Notes under the pieces: generated by a model
What the model was told of the DNA's origin: nothing
What the model saw: only the letters and a program-made list of their open reading frames with translations
Database searches by the model: none
Translations under genes and position numbers: made by a program
Assembly (NCBI GenBank): GCA_964016875.1
Contig: OZ024724.1
Coordinates: 28,171,786 to 28,235,785, forward strand
Length of the DNA: 64,000 bases
Direction: 5' to 3'
From: Fallopia convolvulus
Lineage: Eukaryota; Streptophyta; Magnoliopsida; Caryophyllales; Polygonaceae
Shown: positions 11,009 to 23,524 of the stretch, piece by piece
Layout: each line of letters begins with the position of its first letter
Numbering within the stretch: position 1 is the first letter of the stretch

Positions 11009-11960
11009 TAATGGTGAGAACGAGAATCGTCTCCGATCATGGCTTCCAGCCCTCCGGAGTCCTGCACGACTGTGACAACTTCTCTAGAATTCTTTCTTAG
11101 GAGGAGATGGCTCAAATTTTGCAAGGAGGAGGTTTTGTTGTGGCCATATGCCCCACCGTTGAACATCCGGACTAGACTTGTCTGGGGTGGTCTTGAGTTC
11201 CCGTTTTCCATCTCTTGTCAAATCACTTTCTATCCGCTGATTATCGAGTTCCTGGCCCACTTTCGACTGTCCCCTGTCCAAATTCTTCCTTCTGCTTGGA
11301 AAATCTTGTTTTGGGTAGAGAAGATGGTTGAGTTTGCGAAAATCGAATTTACTTTGGTTGACTTGCTTTTGTCATACCATGTCACCACCGTGACACGGGG
11401 GTTACTTTGGTTGACTTGCTTTTGTCATACCATGTCACCACCGTGACACGGGGGCAGATCATTCTTAAGTCCAAGGTCGCTCGCCAGTCGCTAGTTTTGA
11501 ACTCCAACGTTAAAGACAAAAGTTGGGCAAGCAGGTTCTTTCTGTGGAGATAGCTTCTATCGGTCCTGATTGCCATCGTTTTCTTTTTGACAAGTGGAGA
11601 GTTGAGAGTAAGAAAGCTGAATCTTTTTTCCTGTTATCCTTTCGAAAAGTGTTAACCTTGGCCATTTTTTGGTTCCTTTTGATTGCAGATCTCCCGGATA
11701 CCTTGGAACCACGCGGTTTGTCGAAGAAGCTGACCTCTAGGCCGTTCAAACTTACACCAGTGTAGTGTACCTTCGAAAAGGCCACCTTCGAGGCTATCGA
11801 GGAGTCCTCGATAAGTGAGGAAGATACAATGTCGGACAATTCTGATGAAATAGATGACGAAGAAGAAGCTCTCCCTCTAGCTTCGGATTTCTTACGAATA
11901 AAACCGGCTAGGGTCCCACGGTGGTCGACAATTTGTTTTAGACAAGAATTCTCATAGGGC
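11009..11960 (+). pseudogene. Decayed retroelement fragment (gypsy-type N-terminal domain)
   Basis: The frame from 11039 contains SISCQITFYPLIIEFLAHF, then LSPVQILPSAWKILFW. This resembles the conserved N-terminal domain of plant proteins annotated as putative gypsy-type transposon proteins. Further short open stretches near 11523-11765 and an acidic segment near 11780-11880 may be later parts of the same protein in other frames. No LTRs, RT or target-site duplication were found nearby. It is a relic at best; the family call rests on the hydrophobic pattern and motif order and is tentative. Confidence 0.4.
11349..11454 (+). repeat. Perfect 53-bp tandem duplication
   Basis: 11349-11401 and 11402-11454 are identical 53-bp units inside the retroelement fragment. 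The length is not a multiple of three, so the second copy shifts the frame. Confidence 0.95.
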
Positions 11961-12647
11961 TAATTCAATATCCCGATTGTATTGTAGAAGCTGTTCTAAC
12001 CTATTTCACACTCAGAAATATTAGATGATCAATTGCGGACGCTCAAGCAAAGATTCAGATCGAAAAAGAAAGACCTTTGATTCAATTTTACAAGATTACA
12101 TGATGATTCTGTTTTAATCGTTGGCAGCAACATTATATGCACAAACCGAGTGAAACAATAAGAACATCTTGACATAATGAGTCGATGATGCAAATAAATG
12201 ACTTCGTTGTGTATGTTTTTAAAGTGCCTCCTATTGACTTCAAAATTGAATAAAAGCTTTCTTCTCATCAGCGATCGCGTGAAATTCCTTTGAATTAGAT
12301 TCGTAATCAGATTGATTGTAGCAACACTGTAAATCTATTAAAACAGCCGATAATGGTATACAATGGCACACTTGGCAACAAACGATCACAAGTCCAAAAC
12401 AGCTCTTTCCTATTGGTACTATCCATCCCTCTACCACCACTCCGTAGGAGTCTGATCCTACATAAACAAGTCAGAAAACTCTTGTAATCAAAATCCACAA
12501 CCATTATAATGCTGGACAGTTTCTTTTAAGGCACCATCTCTCCAACAGACGATCATGCTGGCTACTGTACTGGTAATAACCACTTTGATTACTAGTAGTC
12601 TGCAAAACTCTTGCTTCGAGACTTTGTTTTTGCACTCTCGGGTGATC
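11961..12647. other. Intergenic and 3' region of DRT111
   Basis: No supported coding sequence. The part next to 12648 would contain the DRT111 3' UTR on the minus strand. Confidence 0.5.
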
Positions 12648-15600
12648 TCAGAAACCTGGTACTTCTCCGGGTAAAGGAGCCAACTCGTTCTGATTGAACT
12701 TCTCCTCGTCATAGAAGGCTGCTTTGACCACCCTGCCACCAAAGAAGCGCCCATCCAGATCAACGTATGCTTTGGTCGTTTCTTCAGATCTTTCAAATTG
12801 CACAAAGATCCTCACTGCCTCATCACTTGGGAAGTCTGGCTCTGTTATCTCGAATATGAGTACTCTAGTCACCGTTCCATATTTTGAACACTCTGATCCG
12901 ACCTCGTCTTCCAGTTCATCATCAACTTCACCTGGACCCACCTATAAGTAGTCCAATCATTTAGACAAATACAACTAGGGAAAGCGGGCCAAAAATAATG
13001 CCAGGAGTTTAGGCTAAAATTAAACAAAGTTATATATGAACTGAACAAAACTAGGTTATTGAATACAAAACATGCTAGCGATAACACACTTAATCAGCAC
13101 ACTCTAAAGAACCAACACATGCTTATCAGGTCTACTGCGTTTTTAGACCTTAGCAACCCCATTTACAGTACAAGTATGTTTCATACCAAATACCCTCTAC
13201 TGATTTGGTAGAATATGGCCTTTCTTAGTACGAATGCTTCTGTTATCCTATAACCGCAGCGGAGGACATTACATGGCAAATTAAAGTTCTGAAGTTTATA
13301 TATTGTGGTAACAAGTAAATACTAGTATATTACTACAAACCCACACCATCTCTCGTCTATAGGGTATCAGGTCCGGTGAGTACCGTACCAAAGTTCGTCA
13401 GCTTTGTATTTATATTGCAGCCTAGTTAGTCTGCCATGGCATTGCACAAAAAATGAAGCATTGACCACATTTTTGATATTTGTATAATTAGTCGTGATTT
13501 CTGAAGTTTGTACTATTATTGGCCTAAAGGAAATGCTTTTTTCTGACCAATTTTCCTACAGAGGAAGCAATGCAAAATATTTAGAAAACAGCAACAAGTT
13601 ATAATCAACAGTAAGAGTATACATGGCAACAACATTAGATAGATGAAGCATGAATGCAAGAAAGGGATTATTAGGTGTTTAGAGGATGACAACCATTCCA
13701 AAAGAAACAAATAAAAATATTAGTTCGTTGTAGAGGCCATGTTTCTATTGGCTACCCCATAGTAATATCCAGAGCTGCAAGAAATTGAGAACCAGATTGA
13801 ACAGGACAAGCTGGTTCAACAAGGAAACACACCCCTGCGCAGTCCAGAATCCAGATAGCCTTCAAAAACCCAGGATAGCCAAATATTTTTGTCTCAACTG
13901 TCTAAAGGAGCATCCGTTCAGGCTTATTTAAGAAGATGATGGCTACTGGATTTTGAATCCCTAATGCTTCAAACTGCTGTTATATCGACTAGCGCACGAG
14001 GACCATGCAACCAATTAAACTTTAAAATAGGTAAATTTCAATAGAAGATCCCTTTTCTTATTTGGTGAGATGCAATAAAAGATTATTACAAATTAGGACA
14101 AGTTTAGATTATAACCAAACATTTTTACGTCTCTAAAGCATAAATATGAAATTTACACCCGGCAAATTCTTGTTGAAAGATGCTACACTTACACACTAAA
14201 AATGCCCCACACAACTTACGGAATCCACGAGGTTTGAAGGCACCCGAGGCATATTTAAACCAAGTCCTCTATCAGAGTTCAGTAAACCTTCGCCACAATA
14301 GGCTGAAGCCTTTACATTCGATAGTCAACGCATAATTGATCTAAAGGCTAGTCCTCTTACTTATATATAACTCTATACTATCGGTCAAACCTACACTCCT
14401 ACTCTTAACACTTCACTGCTCACAGAGAAATGGTCTGTGTCTAGCTCCGTCTACCTTTGGTCTGATACTTCTAGATTTGATAAAAATGTGAGGACAAATT
14501 ACCATCATATGATTGGCACCTCTTCTCTCCATGAACCCTATTTCTCTCCCTACATGATTCTCCTCTCATCTATGTCCTTCTTAACTTTATCAAATCCCCA
14601 CCTCATTCTCCTAGTTTTACTATGTGAGTAACAAATTACCATCAAATGATTGGCATCTCTTCTCTCCGTGAACCCTATTTCTCTCCCTAAATGATTCTCC
14701 TCTCATCCATGTCCTTCTTAACTTAACAATTCCCCACCTCATTCTCCTAGTTTTACTCCAATATTCAACCCCGCCCCCCAAATCCCCCTGTTATGATCCA
14801 TCAGAAGCTAAATTCTAAATTCCTCTAATCCTCTTCACCAACCCAAGATCACCATGAAGCCTTCCTCAAGATCCCCCCCCCCACCCCCCCACCCCACCCC
14901 ACCCCACCCCACCCCACCACCACCACCACCACCAAAATCAACTAGCCACTGAAGCTCACCAGGAAATCCCCAATAAAAATCCATGGCTAGATTAGAGATC
15001 CAAAAGAGAAGTTTATTATGTATGCTTGTTTTGTTGTAAAGATACATTTGTTGTCATTCAATCTAATCTGATCACTAGGCTTTCACATTTTTGTCCTCGT
15101 GAAAAATATAGGTGTCTTCCATTTTGATTCTTCTGATTGTTGTCTACTTAGGTTGGGTTGTCCCATGTATATAAGTGTTGAATCTAAGGATTCATGGTTC
15201 CTAATCAAGTTCAGGCGGAAATTACAGGTATAAGTGTTGGATTATGGTGGCTGATAGTGAAAAATGATGGTTGCATAATTCATATACTTCACCCTTCCAA
15301 TCATATGATTTAATTCTCACGAAAACAAAGGTCACAATTTGTTTTTATTTTGCTATTGTGATATTTCACCCACCTGTTCATTTGAATGCTACACTCTATC
15401 TGTCATCACCTGAGTATCAGCTTGTCTAAATTTCCATTAGACCTATTAGTTCTTAATCTTACAGTTAGTTTACTCCATGGATTCAATATATCACCTCTAT
15501 AAGTCTAGTCACCACAACATAATTGATAATATGACAAAAAAAATTATTCCTTATGGAATCTCTAACTTGAATCAAGCTCCTGCCTTAATATCTCTATTCC

Positions 15601-16722
15601 CCCTCCTAACCAGCATCAATTCGACAATTCCAACTTAAACTCCATCCTACCTATTCACACACCCATCTAGTAATTCCCACCCATACTCCCTCCAGACTTT
15701 AGTTGTTGATCAATCACAAGAATATACAGACAATGCACCGGATCAACCTCAAAATTTCCCACATATCACAAATAAACACCTACATGCATATATCAACATG
15801 AGAAGCTAGGAGGTAGTATCTGATCACATACCATGTTCCTAAGTAGCAGAACACGAGTGGGTGGGCCATTGAAATTGACACTCTTGACCTTCTTATCTTG
15901 CTTAGTCTCACTAGCATTCACAATCACCCCTGCTCTCCTATCGGTCTTCTTGGCCATCAGTGGCGTAGTAATCCCCTGCTCCTGTTTCCCAAGACCCTGC
16001 CCTTCCTTCCACCCCATCTTTGCCATCATTCTTTGGGCAGCAGTCATGTGGCCACCAGCCCCCACCCCCAAACCCACAGTCTCAGACTTGCCAATGGTAA
16101 ATCCATCGGCATTGCCTGGCGGGGACGGCGACCTTGGTGGAGGTGGCGGCGGGATGGCAGCACCACCGCTCATGGCTGCCCGGCGCCTCCAAGCCTCTTC
16201 CCCTGAAATGCTCAACCTGGACTCGCCTGAATCCCTATCTCTCTCCCTCTCCTCTCTCTCTCTTCTTTCTCTTTTCTTCTCTCTCTCCTCCTCCTCCTGC
16301 CTCCTCTTTTCCAGCTCCCTCCTCATCTCGGCTTCCATCGCCTTCTTCTTCTTCTCCCTCCTGTAATCCTCGTAGTCGTTTGGCCTCGCGGGATCGTACT
16401 CCTCCACCACGGTCGAAGTCACTCCGACGAGCGCCGGCTGAAATGACACCGGAGTTGCTGCCTCCTCTTCCACCGCCGGAACGGAGGTTAGGGTTTTCAG
16501 CTGGGGCGAATTTTGGATTTTCGGCTTGTTCAGCGCATTCTGAGACCTTAGCACGGAGGGAGGCGCGGCAAAGGAGGCGGGAGCCTTGCGGAGAGTGGGA
16601 GGGGCCATCTTGGCGCTGCTGGACCAGAAGACGGCGGCAGCGGAAGCGGGGTTGCTGGATTTGTCGTCATCGGAGGCGGATGACGACGGCGGTGGTAGGT
16701 CTCCGTACAATCCACCCAACAT
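12648..16722 (-). CDS. DRT111: DRT111/SFPS-type splicing factor (G-patch + RRM, two exons)
   Basis: Exon 1 is complement 15832-16722 (297 codons) and exon 2 is complement 12648-12941 (97 codons plus stop), giving 394 residues, near the Arabidopsis protein. The donor is ATG|GTATGT and the acceptor CTTATAG|GTG; the splice is phase 0. Domains in order: the conserved start MLGGLYGDLPPP; a MAPPTLRK motif (residues 39-46); a charged Glu/Arg/Lys helix, probably coiled coil (about 118-165); a Pro run (190-203); a G-patch (about 228-270, AAQRMMAKMGWKEGQGLGK); and a C-terminal RRM (about 289-380) ending in ELAPLPGEVPGF. In Arabidopsis this nuclear protein (DNA-damage repair/toleration 111, also SFPS) acts with the spliceosome in light- and ABA-responsive splicing. 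Both exons are intact, so the gene is probably functional. Confidence 0.95.
14494..14757 (+). repeat. 137-bp diverged tandem duplication in the DRT111 intron
   Basis: 14494-14630 and 14631-14757 share a start in ACAAATTACCATC and an end in CTCATTCTCCTAGTTTTACT. There are scattered substitutions and a few small deletions in the second copy. Confidence 0.88.
14873..14934 (+). repeat. C-run / CCCCA / CCA microsatellite
   Basis: A run of C, then repeated CCCCA and CCA units, inside the DRT111 intron. On the gene's strand this is a G-rich tract able in principle to form a G-quadruplex. Confidence 0.9.
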
Positions 16723-16974
16723 CTAGGGTTTCGATGTAAGGGATCCGGGAGATCTTGGAGTCCAAAGAGGCGATAGACGATTAGACGCTAGTGGCGCGGC
16801 GGTGGATCGCTCGCCGGTGTTAAAGCTATTGATTTTCCCTGCGAGTGTGTGTCTTCAGGGCAAAGTGACAATCGACAATTAAAAAGGGTAACTAGTAGTT
16901 GTAGTCGTCGAGTCATGCACGGAACAAACAAATGTAAGTAATTTATTACCTATACAATGTATCATTTTTTTTAA
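16723..16974 (-). promoter_or_regulatory. DRT111 5' region with a telo-box next to the start codon
   Basis: On the minus strand, AAACCCTA (16724-16731) lies two bases before the DRT111 ATG. This matches the plant telo-box, common near the starts of housekeeping and translation-related genes. No convincing TATA box was found. A LINE remnant begins about 250 bp upstream, which limits the proximal promoter. Confidence 0.5.
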
Positions 16975-19900
16975 CACAACTTCTCAAACGAAAAGCTAAA
17001 GCATGGAACAAATAAACGTTCAGCAATATCTTCAAACAAATCAAAAAAATTCAACGAAAACCTCGTTCAGATCCAGAAGGATATATTGAACACAAAAATA
17101 GAGAACTCCTTCAAAAGCAAGAACGGCTTTTGAGAAAGCGGTCCTGCCTCCTGTACTTCCACAACTCCTATTGAAAACAAAAGGCTAAAAATATCCACAT
17201 TAGAGACTAAATGATAAGAACACAAAATACTTCCACCGGAATGCAACCGGTCGAAGGAATAGAACCAACATTAAAGAGATCCTAACATCGGAAGGTACAC
17301 AAATCACAAGTGTTGAAAACATCAGAAAGGAAATCAAACGATATTTCCGTAACCGTTTTCGGGAATTGAAAATTAACCACGAAAAGCTCCAAAACATGAC
17401 ACAAATCATCCATAAAGAAGTTACCGATGAAGACAACTTAGAATTTACAAAACCAGTATCAAGAATGAAATCAAGACGGCTTTATTTGACATAGGGAACG
17501 ATAAATCTCTTGTCCCGGACGGAATGCCGGTATGCTTTTATAAGAAGTATTGGCACATTGTAGGTCCGCATGTTATAAGTGTCGTTAGAAGTTTTTTCCA
17601 CACCGAGAAACTCTTAAAACAAATAAACCACACATTTATAACCCTAGTACCAAAATATGAAAACCCCAACTCCACCAACCATTATAGGTCCACAAGCTCA
17701 TGCAACACAATATACAAAGTAATATCAAAAATTCTAACAAACCGCTTCAAAAACATATTAAACAAGCTCATACATCAGATGCAAGGGGTGTTTGTCCAGA
17801 ATCGAAGTATCCACGATAATAACCTTATTGTGCACGAGATTTTTCATTCCTTCTGCAAAAAACAAGGGCGGGAGGGATGGATTGTTGTCAAATTAAACAT
17901 GGAAAAAGCTTATGACAGAATTAGCTGGGACTTCCTGGCAATAGTCCTACACAAATTGGGTTTTAATGATAAATTCTTGGGCTGGATTTGAGAATGCATT
18001 GAAACAGTTTCTTTATCTATTTTAGTCAATAACGGGCCAACAGAACAATGCTACTCCCAACGGGGACTTAGACAGGCAGACCCCCTATCACGTACCTTAC
18101 CTATTCATTCTCGCATCCAAAATTCTTGCAAGACAACTCCACTTGCAAAGCACTAACCCAAAAGTGGCATCGGGATCCAAATCACTAGAAATGGAACAAA
18201 AATCTCATTCCTCACATTTGACGATGGTATCATCATCTTTGCAAAAGCGAATAACACTGCATGCAACAACATCAAAGGAATTGACGATAACTATTGCCAG
18301 GTATCTAGCCAGAAAGTCAACTTCCACAAATCTGCCTTCCAGGTCACCAAAAATACAAGCAATACAATTAAGGAACAAATCAAACAAATTCTCCAAATTA
18401 CAAACACAGTTGCATTGGATAAATACCTAGGTTGCCCGATTATCAATGGTAGAGTAACACAAAACACCTTTAAACCACCAATTATGCGGACCAGATCCCA
18501 CCTTGCAAAATGGAAAGCAAACACCCTATCCTAGGAGGGAGGTAAAACCTTAATCAAAGCGAACCTATCGGCACAACCTAACTATATTATGCAAACCTGT
18601 ATGTTACCCCAAGCTATCTTACAAGAACTTGACTAAATCAACAAAAATTTCTTTTGGAACAAGGATCACAACTACAAACCACTCATTATTTGGAACTCCA
18701 TTTGCCGCCCACCTGCTCATGGTGGGGTGGGAATCGCCAAGGCATAAGAGATGAACCAAGAACTCCAAATGAAGCTGCTCTGGAAAATATTAGTTGAACC
18801 AGACAATATATGGGTCAAAATTATTATGGAAAAATATCTTAACACATAAAACATCCTAAAATACAGGAAAAAACATAACGCCTCTTGGTAGAGGTCCAAG
18901 CTAATAGGCCTTAAAGACCTATTCGTGAAAGGACTTATCTGGCAGATTGGGGATGGGAAAACCGTTCGAGTATGGAAAGATAATTGGATCCATAAGGGCC
19001 CACTCAACCGAAGGACAGATGCGGAAAACTTCAATAACTCGGACGAAACCATGGATGAGTACCTCAGAGAGGATAATTTGTGGAACATTCAAAAATTGAG
19101 CAAGGTCATTAATCCAGACGACCTTGAAACCATATCCAAAATCATAAACCTATTAATAAAATCCCGGACAGACTATACTGACAACATAGTAAAAATGGTT
19201 GGTACTCAACCCATTCAACCAATCAATGGATCCAACAATCTAAAGGCGGACAAAAAATTAACCTAGCATGGATCAACAAACTTAACATTCCCCCAAATTG
19301 AAAAATTCACTTGGAAAGTAGCCAAAAATGGTTTGCCAACTAAGATGGCGCTCGCTGCCAACCATATCCCGATTCCGCTGGGCTGCGAGGCCTGTAACAG
19401 CTTGGAAGAAGACACTGACCATGTGTTACTCTCGTGCCCCTTAACCGAGGAAACCATCTAATTCGTAATTCCCAAACTTAGCCGAATCCTCAACCAAATT
19501 TTCCCAGGGGATAAAAAACCACACCTTGTCCTGGATGAGATAAGAATGCGATTAACAAAAGAGGAAATGGAACTCCTCGCTAACACCTGGTGGTGCCTAT
19601 GGTACTCTAGGAATAAAAGAGCTTTCGAGAACAACAACAACAACAATAACTTGAATAACGCCGCAAAAATTTGTGACTTTATTCACAACAAAATTAAAAA
19701 TTCGAAAAATGTGGGAGCCTCGACATCGGATAACCCACGTTCTGGAACGACTAGAGGTGGGCCCAAGAGAAAGCCTACAAAATGGGCAAAACCTAGAAGG
19801 AATTTTACTAAATTGAATTTTGATCATCCAGTGAATGCGGATGGCGTGGCTTCTTACGGGTTCATTCTCAAGGACTCCTACGGCTCCCCCATCCACTTCT

Positions 19901-20300
19901 ATGGAGGACTGATTGGTCATCAATCTGTTCTGACATCTGAGACCATCACCTTATGCCAGACACTTCTCGAGACCATTCGTCGTGGCATTCCCCGGATCTA
20001 GATTGAAGGCGATAAATTGCATCTAGTCAAGGCCGTTCTTGGTGACTGGCACTGCCCGTGGGAGATTGAGTTACTTCGCTCGGACATCCACTGCTTGTTA
20101 GCTCGTTTACAGGATTGGGGTATATTTCACGTCAACCGTGAGTGCAATTCGGTGGCGGTATACATCGCTGGCTCGTTCCGACTCGTCTCCTCTATTCCAC
20201 TTGCAGTTGACTCGAGTTTGCACACCCTTATCCGCCAGGATGCCCTTGGGCGGTCACTAGCCTGCTAGTGACCACCCAAACTCCTTTCCTTATCAAAAAA
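16975..20300 (+). mobile_element. 5'-truncated, decayed L1-type LINE
   Basis: This is the ORF2 C-terminal part of a plant L1-type non-LTR retrotransposon, spread over several frames by stops and frameshifts. In order: the region between endonuclease and RT (KRKAKAWNK near 16995); RT (17440-18460, with VFVQNRSIHDNNLIVHEIFH, then NMEKAYDRISWDF); the catalytic box near 18220, now FDDG where FADD is expected; the stretch GLIWQIGDGKTVRVWKDNW near 18940; a zf-RVT segment with C-x2-C...H...C near 19385-19440; and an RNase H domain (19790-20260). Gag and endonuclease are missing, as usual for 5' truncation. The 3' end runs into an A-rich stretch near 20295. No convincing target-site duplication was found. 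Confidence 0.88.
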
Positions 20301-20658
20301 AATGTACAATTTTTTTATTTTTTAAAAGTAATAAATCAAATTAAATATAAATGTTTTAAGTTTAATGTTGAGAATAAAAAGATTATTAAGGTAAAATAAT
20401 GTACATTTCTCTTTTCCTCGATGAAAAAAAGAGAAAACATATGAATAAAAAAAGATTTATATATAAGAATATGGAAGAGATAAGATTTACATAAAACAAT
20501 AATTAAATTAATAAATAAGATATAATAAAATATGAAATATAAATATAAAGATAAAAATAATTTATTTACAGAAAATAATTAAAAAATAATTTATTTTTAT
20601 TTAAGGTGGGACCAATCTCATTCCGTGGCTCGTTAAAGTAAAGATTGGAAAAGATTAA
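20301..20658. other. AT-rich spacer
   Basis: Very AT-rich sequence between the LINE tail and the solo LTR. No feature was recognised. Confidence 0.5.
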
Positions 20659-21072
20659 TGTAATATTCGCGAAGATTTTCATATTTAAATCTTTCTTGAA
20701 ATTTGTGTCGGGATTGCTTAGCTATTAAGTAATCTCAAGCAACCTCATTTTACCAAGATTTTATATATTAAAATTTATCTAGTTGTCAAAGTTATCCATT
20801 AGTTCGTTTCTTAGTTGTTAAGTAATCTCGTTTCTTAATGGAATGAAAATAGACTTGTAAAAGTTTTGATATTATCCATTTTCATAGATATTCGTTCCAT
20901 GTTATCTTATCTTCTGGATCCGTGTGCCTTGCTTATCTTCTTCCTGCCTCGATATCTGCGAATACTTTAACCATAAGAAAGTTACTTGTCCTTATCCGTT
21001 AGTATGAGGCTCGAATAAGTTTGTTTCTTAGTTGTGAAGAAAGCTCGAATACGTAATAAAATAAGGTTTAAA

Positions 21073-21174
21073 ACATTGGATGGCGTGAAGTCTATCTAGC
21101 CTCATCACATTAGATGGTGTGAAGTCTATCTAGCCTCATCACCTTGGAAAGTGTGATGTTATTTAGTATGATCA
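21073..21174 (+). repeat. 34-bp repeat, three copies
   Basis: Units start at 21073, 21107 and 21141. The first two differ at two positions; the third is diverged. The core is GTGAAGTCTATCTAGCCTCA. Confidence 0.88.
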
Positions 21175-21308
21175 AAAGGAGGATTCAAATGTCAATTTTG
21201 GTAGGCTTGTCTCGTATCATCAAAAGGAGGATTCAAATGTCAATTTTCGTAGGATTATCTATTATCATCAAAGGATGATTCAAAAGTCATTTTTTGTAGG
21301 TTAGAAAG
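21167..21308 (+). repeat. 48-bp repeat, three copies
   Basis: Units start at 21167, 21215 and 21263 and share ATCAAAAGGAGGATTCAAAT, the third with changes. The array overlaps the end of the 34-bp array, in the U3-like part of the solo LTR. Confidence 0.88.
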
Positions 21309-23524
21309 CCTACATCTCGTTCCATTCTCTCCCTCTACCATTGGAACTCCTCTTTCTTCCATTATTATTCCTCCCTTTCGTCCTTCTTCATTTTTCATCC
21401 ATTTTCATGCTTCAAAAATCCAAATAAAATCACTTTGTTGAACCTTGTCCATCCTAGATACTTATAGAGTTGATAGTTTGCTCCTTAGATAGTTAAACGT
21501 TCAAGTTTCAAGTTTGGAGACAACTAAACAACCATCTTGCCCTCTTTGTGGTGTAAGATCCATAAAAGAGTATGAGCTCCATCTTCTTATGCTCTTTCTT
21601 CCATTTATGAACTTTTTAAGTTGTAATAGGTTAGGTTTGAGAAGAAACTTGATATGGGTGGGTTGAATTTGATGGAGGAATGAAGGTTTGAAGGGGTGGA
21701 TGTGTAGGATGGTGAAAGTGATGTCTTCCATGGATTGTTTTTGTTAAAAGAAATTGGATGGTTATTCAACCTAAGTTAAGTGAGTTTTGCGATTGATTAT
21801 GTGATGTTTATGAAATGTTTTAGGTGATTAATAAGACCTCTTAAGTTTTAGATGAAGATTTATATGTAGATTGATAGAAGCGAAAGTGTGTAAATTATGG
21901 GATTCGTTGTGTATTTGGAATTTTGGTAGCTGAGATGTGAAGTAAAGTGGATGATTTTAATGGGAAAGAAGTGTTATGATGTAGTTTAAGTTTTTATGAA
22001 TGAATGTTATGAAGTTAAGTTGGAAATTGCATTTAAAAAGGTGAAGAAGATTAGTGTAAGTCAAAGGAAGAGAAGTGTGTTGTTAAAGTGTCTTAAAAGG
22101 TTGATTTGTAGGTTTTCATGGGCTGAATTAGAATGGTTTTGGTAAGGTTTTGATGGTTGAGTTTGAAGGTTATGGTTTTGTAAAGTTTGGAGTTTAGTGG
22201 GTTAAGTCTTTTCCTTGGAGCTTTCACTCGAATAGTTAGACTATGTTTCTTACAAGGATTATTCTTATTCCTAGGTAACTAGCTTGACAAGTTCGTTTCG
22301 ATATTGTTGGAAACCCTTCGTTTGAGGTAAGTCGCCTAGACTTACTTAGTTATCGGTTTTGATGTGTGTTGTATGTGTAGATATGATGTGTAGAGCTTTA
22401 TTTTGGGATTCGTCCTTGTATCTTATTATATGTCTATGTGTGACTAAAACGATATTTTAGAGATATTAGTAGATGATTAATACTTCGTATTTTACTCGAT
22501 TTATGAAACTTTGGCATCTACCGGTAGAACGAAGCATATGGGATGATCGGTAAGGTGAGAGACATCCCTGGCTTAGTTGTATGACAAGGAGAGCCCCTTC
22601 AAAATTATAATAAATGTTTTGGCAAGTGCTCTATTAGAGGCTTGAACGGGGGTAAGAAGATGAAATTTTCTGGTGCTGGGTGGTTCGGAGTAACGGTGGA
22701 GGCCGCCGAACACGACATCCCGTTCCGGCTGGAGAATGCCCCGATTGCTATGTAAATTGATATGGTAGATAAGAATTTTCGGCTGAAGAATGCCCCGATT
22801 GCTATATGAATTGATATCGCTAGATAAAAATTGTTGTGAATTGTGATTGATTTGGTATTAAAGTGAAAAGTAAATGAGGTGATAGTAAAGTGAAACTATG
22901 TTCTATTATTAGTATGCATGGTATGACTTTAAGTATTAATATATGCATTTTTTGATTATAAGTATTGTTGTGTGCTTGTCAATTGTTGTGAATATACTAT
23001 ATGTGAACTATTCTAATACTATTCTTATTGTGTAATTTGATAAATTGATTTTGCTATTGCGTATTGTGTTTGCTATTTAGTTCATATTGGAATTGTTAGC
23101 TAACCCTTTGGGGCGTTGATATTTTTAGGATTCAAACAGATGCGAACTATGCTTCAAAGAAACTCTTCCAAGAAAATGACGGTTCAGCTCGATGTGGCGT
23201 GTCATATAGGATGTTTCGGGTTGTTGTGCAAGGTAGTAGGTTAATGCTGTCTTTGAGAATTTGTAAGTTAAGGGGTTGCGAGTACAAATAAATGGTTAGA
23301 AGTTTTGTCTTTAGTTGTTTATGTTGGAAAGTTGGGTGCATAAATGGTTGCTAATTTAATTTTTAATAAAATATGAGTTGGATGTTTTTTTATTTTCTCG
23401 TCGTGTCTTTGTTGCAAGATCCATAATGTGAATTTGTTGTCAGACTAGCTTAAGTGGACCCATGTGTGGTCTACTACCGAGTAGCATTCCGGTATGAAAA
23501 ACCGGGGTCTTACAATGTATTTTT

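Larger units (their letters stand above)
12942..15831 (-). other. Single 2.9 kb intron of DRT111
   Basis: 2,890 bp between the G-patch exon and the RRM exon. It contains a 137-bp tandem duplication and a C/A-rich microsatellite, but no coding sequence or clear transposon. Confidence 0.88.
20659..23514 (+). mobile_element. Probable solo LTR of a Ty3/gypsy element, plus orientation
   Basis: The left end TGTAATATTCGC matches the start of the minus-strand solo LTR at 24883-29335 (TGTAATATCCGC). The right end (AGTGGACCCATGTG...GGTCTACTACCGAG...TCTTACA) parallels the end of the Tekay LTRs. Internal landmarks are shared with the Tekay LTRs: GAGGTAAGTCGC at 22324, a CTACCGGTA block at 22519, and the CTCTATTAGAGG...GAACGGGG block near 22630. 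The length of 2,856 bp is close to the 2,865-bp LTR at 29610-43308. The flanking 5-mers (ATTAA, ATGTA) do not match, so the exact borders or the single-insertion reading are uncertain. Confidence 0.6.

Noticed and set aside
14835..15047. Gly-rich minus-strand frame
   Set aside because: It is produced by the C/A microsatellite in the DRT111 intron.
16134..16739. Long plus-strand frame opposite DRT111 exon 1
   Set aside because: It is an antisense shadow of the GC-rich, Glu/Arg/Pro-rich coding exon with no domain of its own.
20654..23519. Target-site duplication of the solo LTR at 20659-23514
   Set aside because: The flanking 5-mers ATTAA and ATGTA agree at only three positions, so no duplication is claimed.
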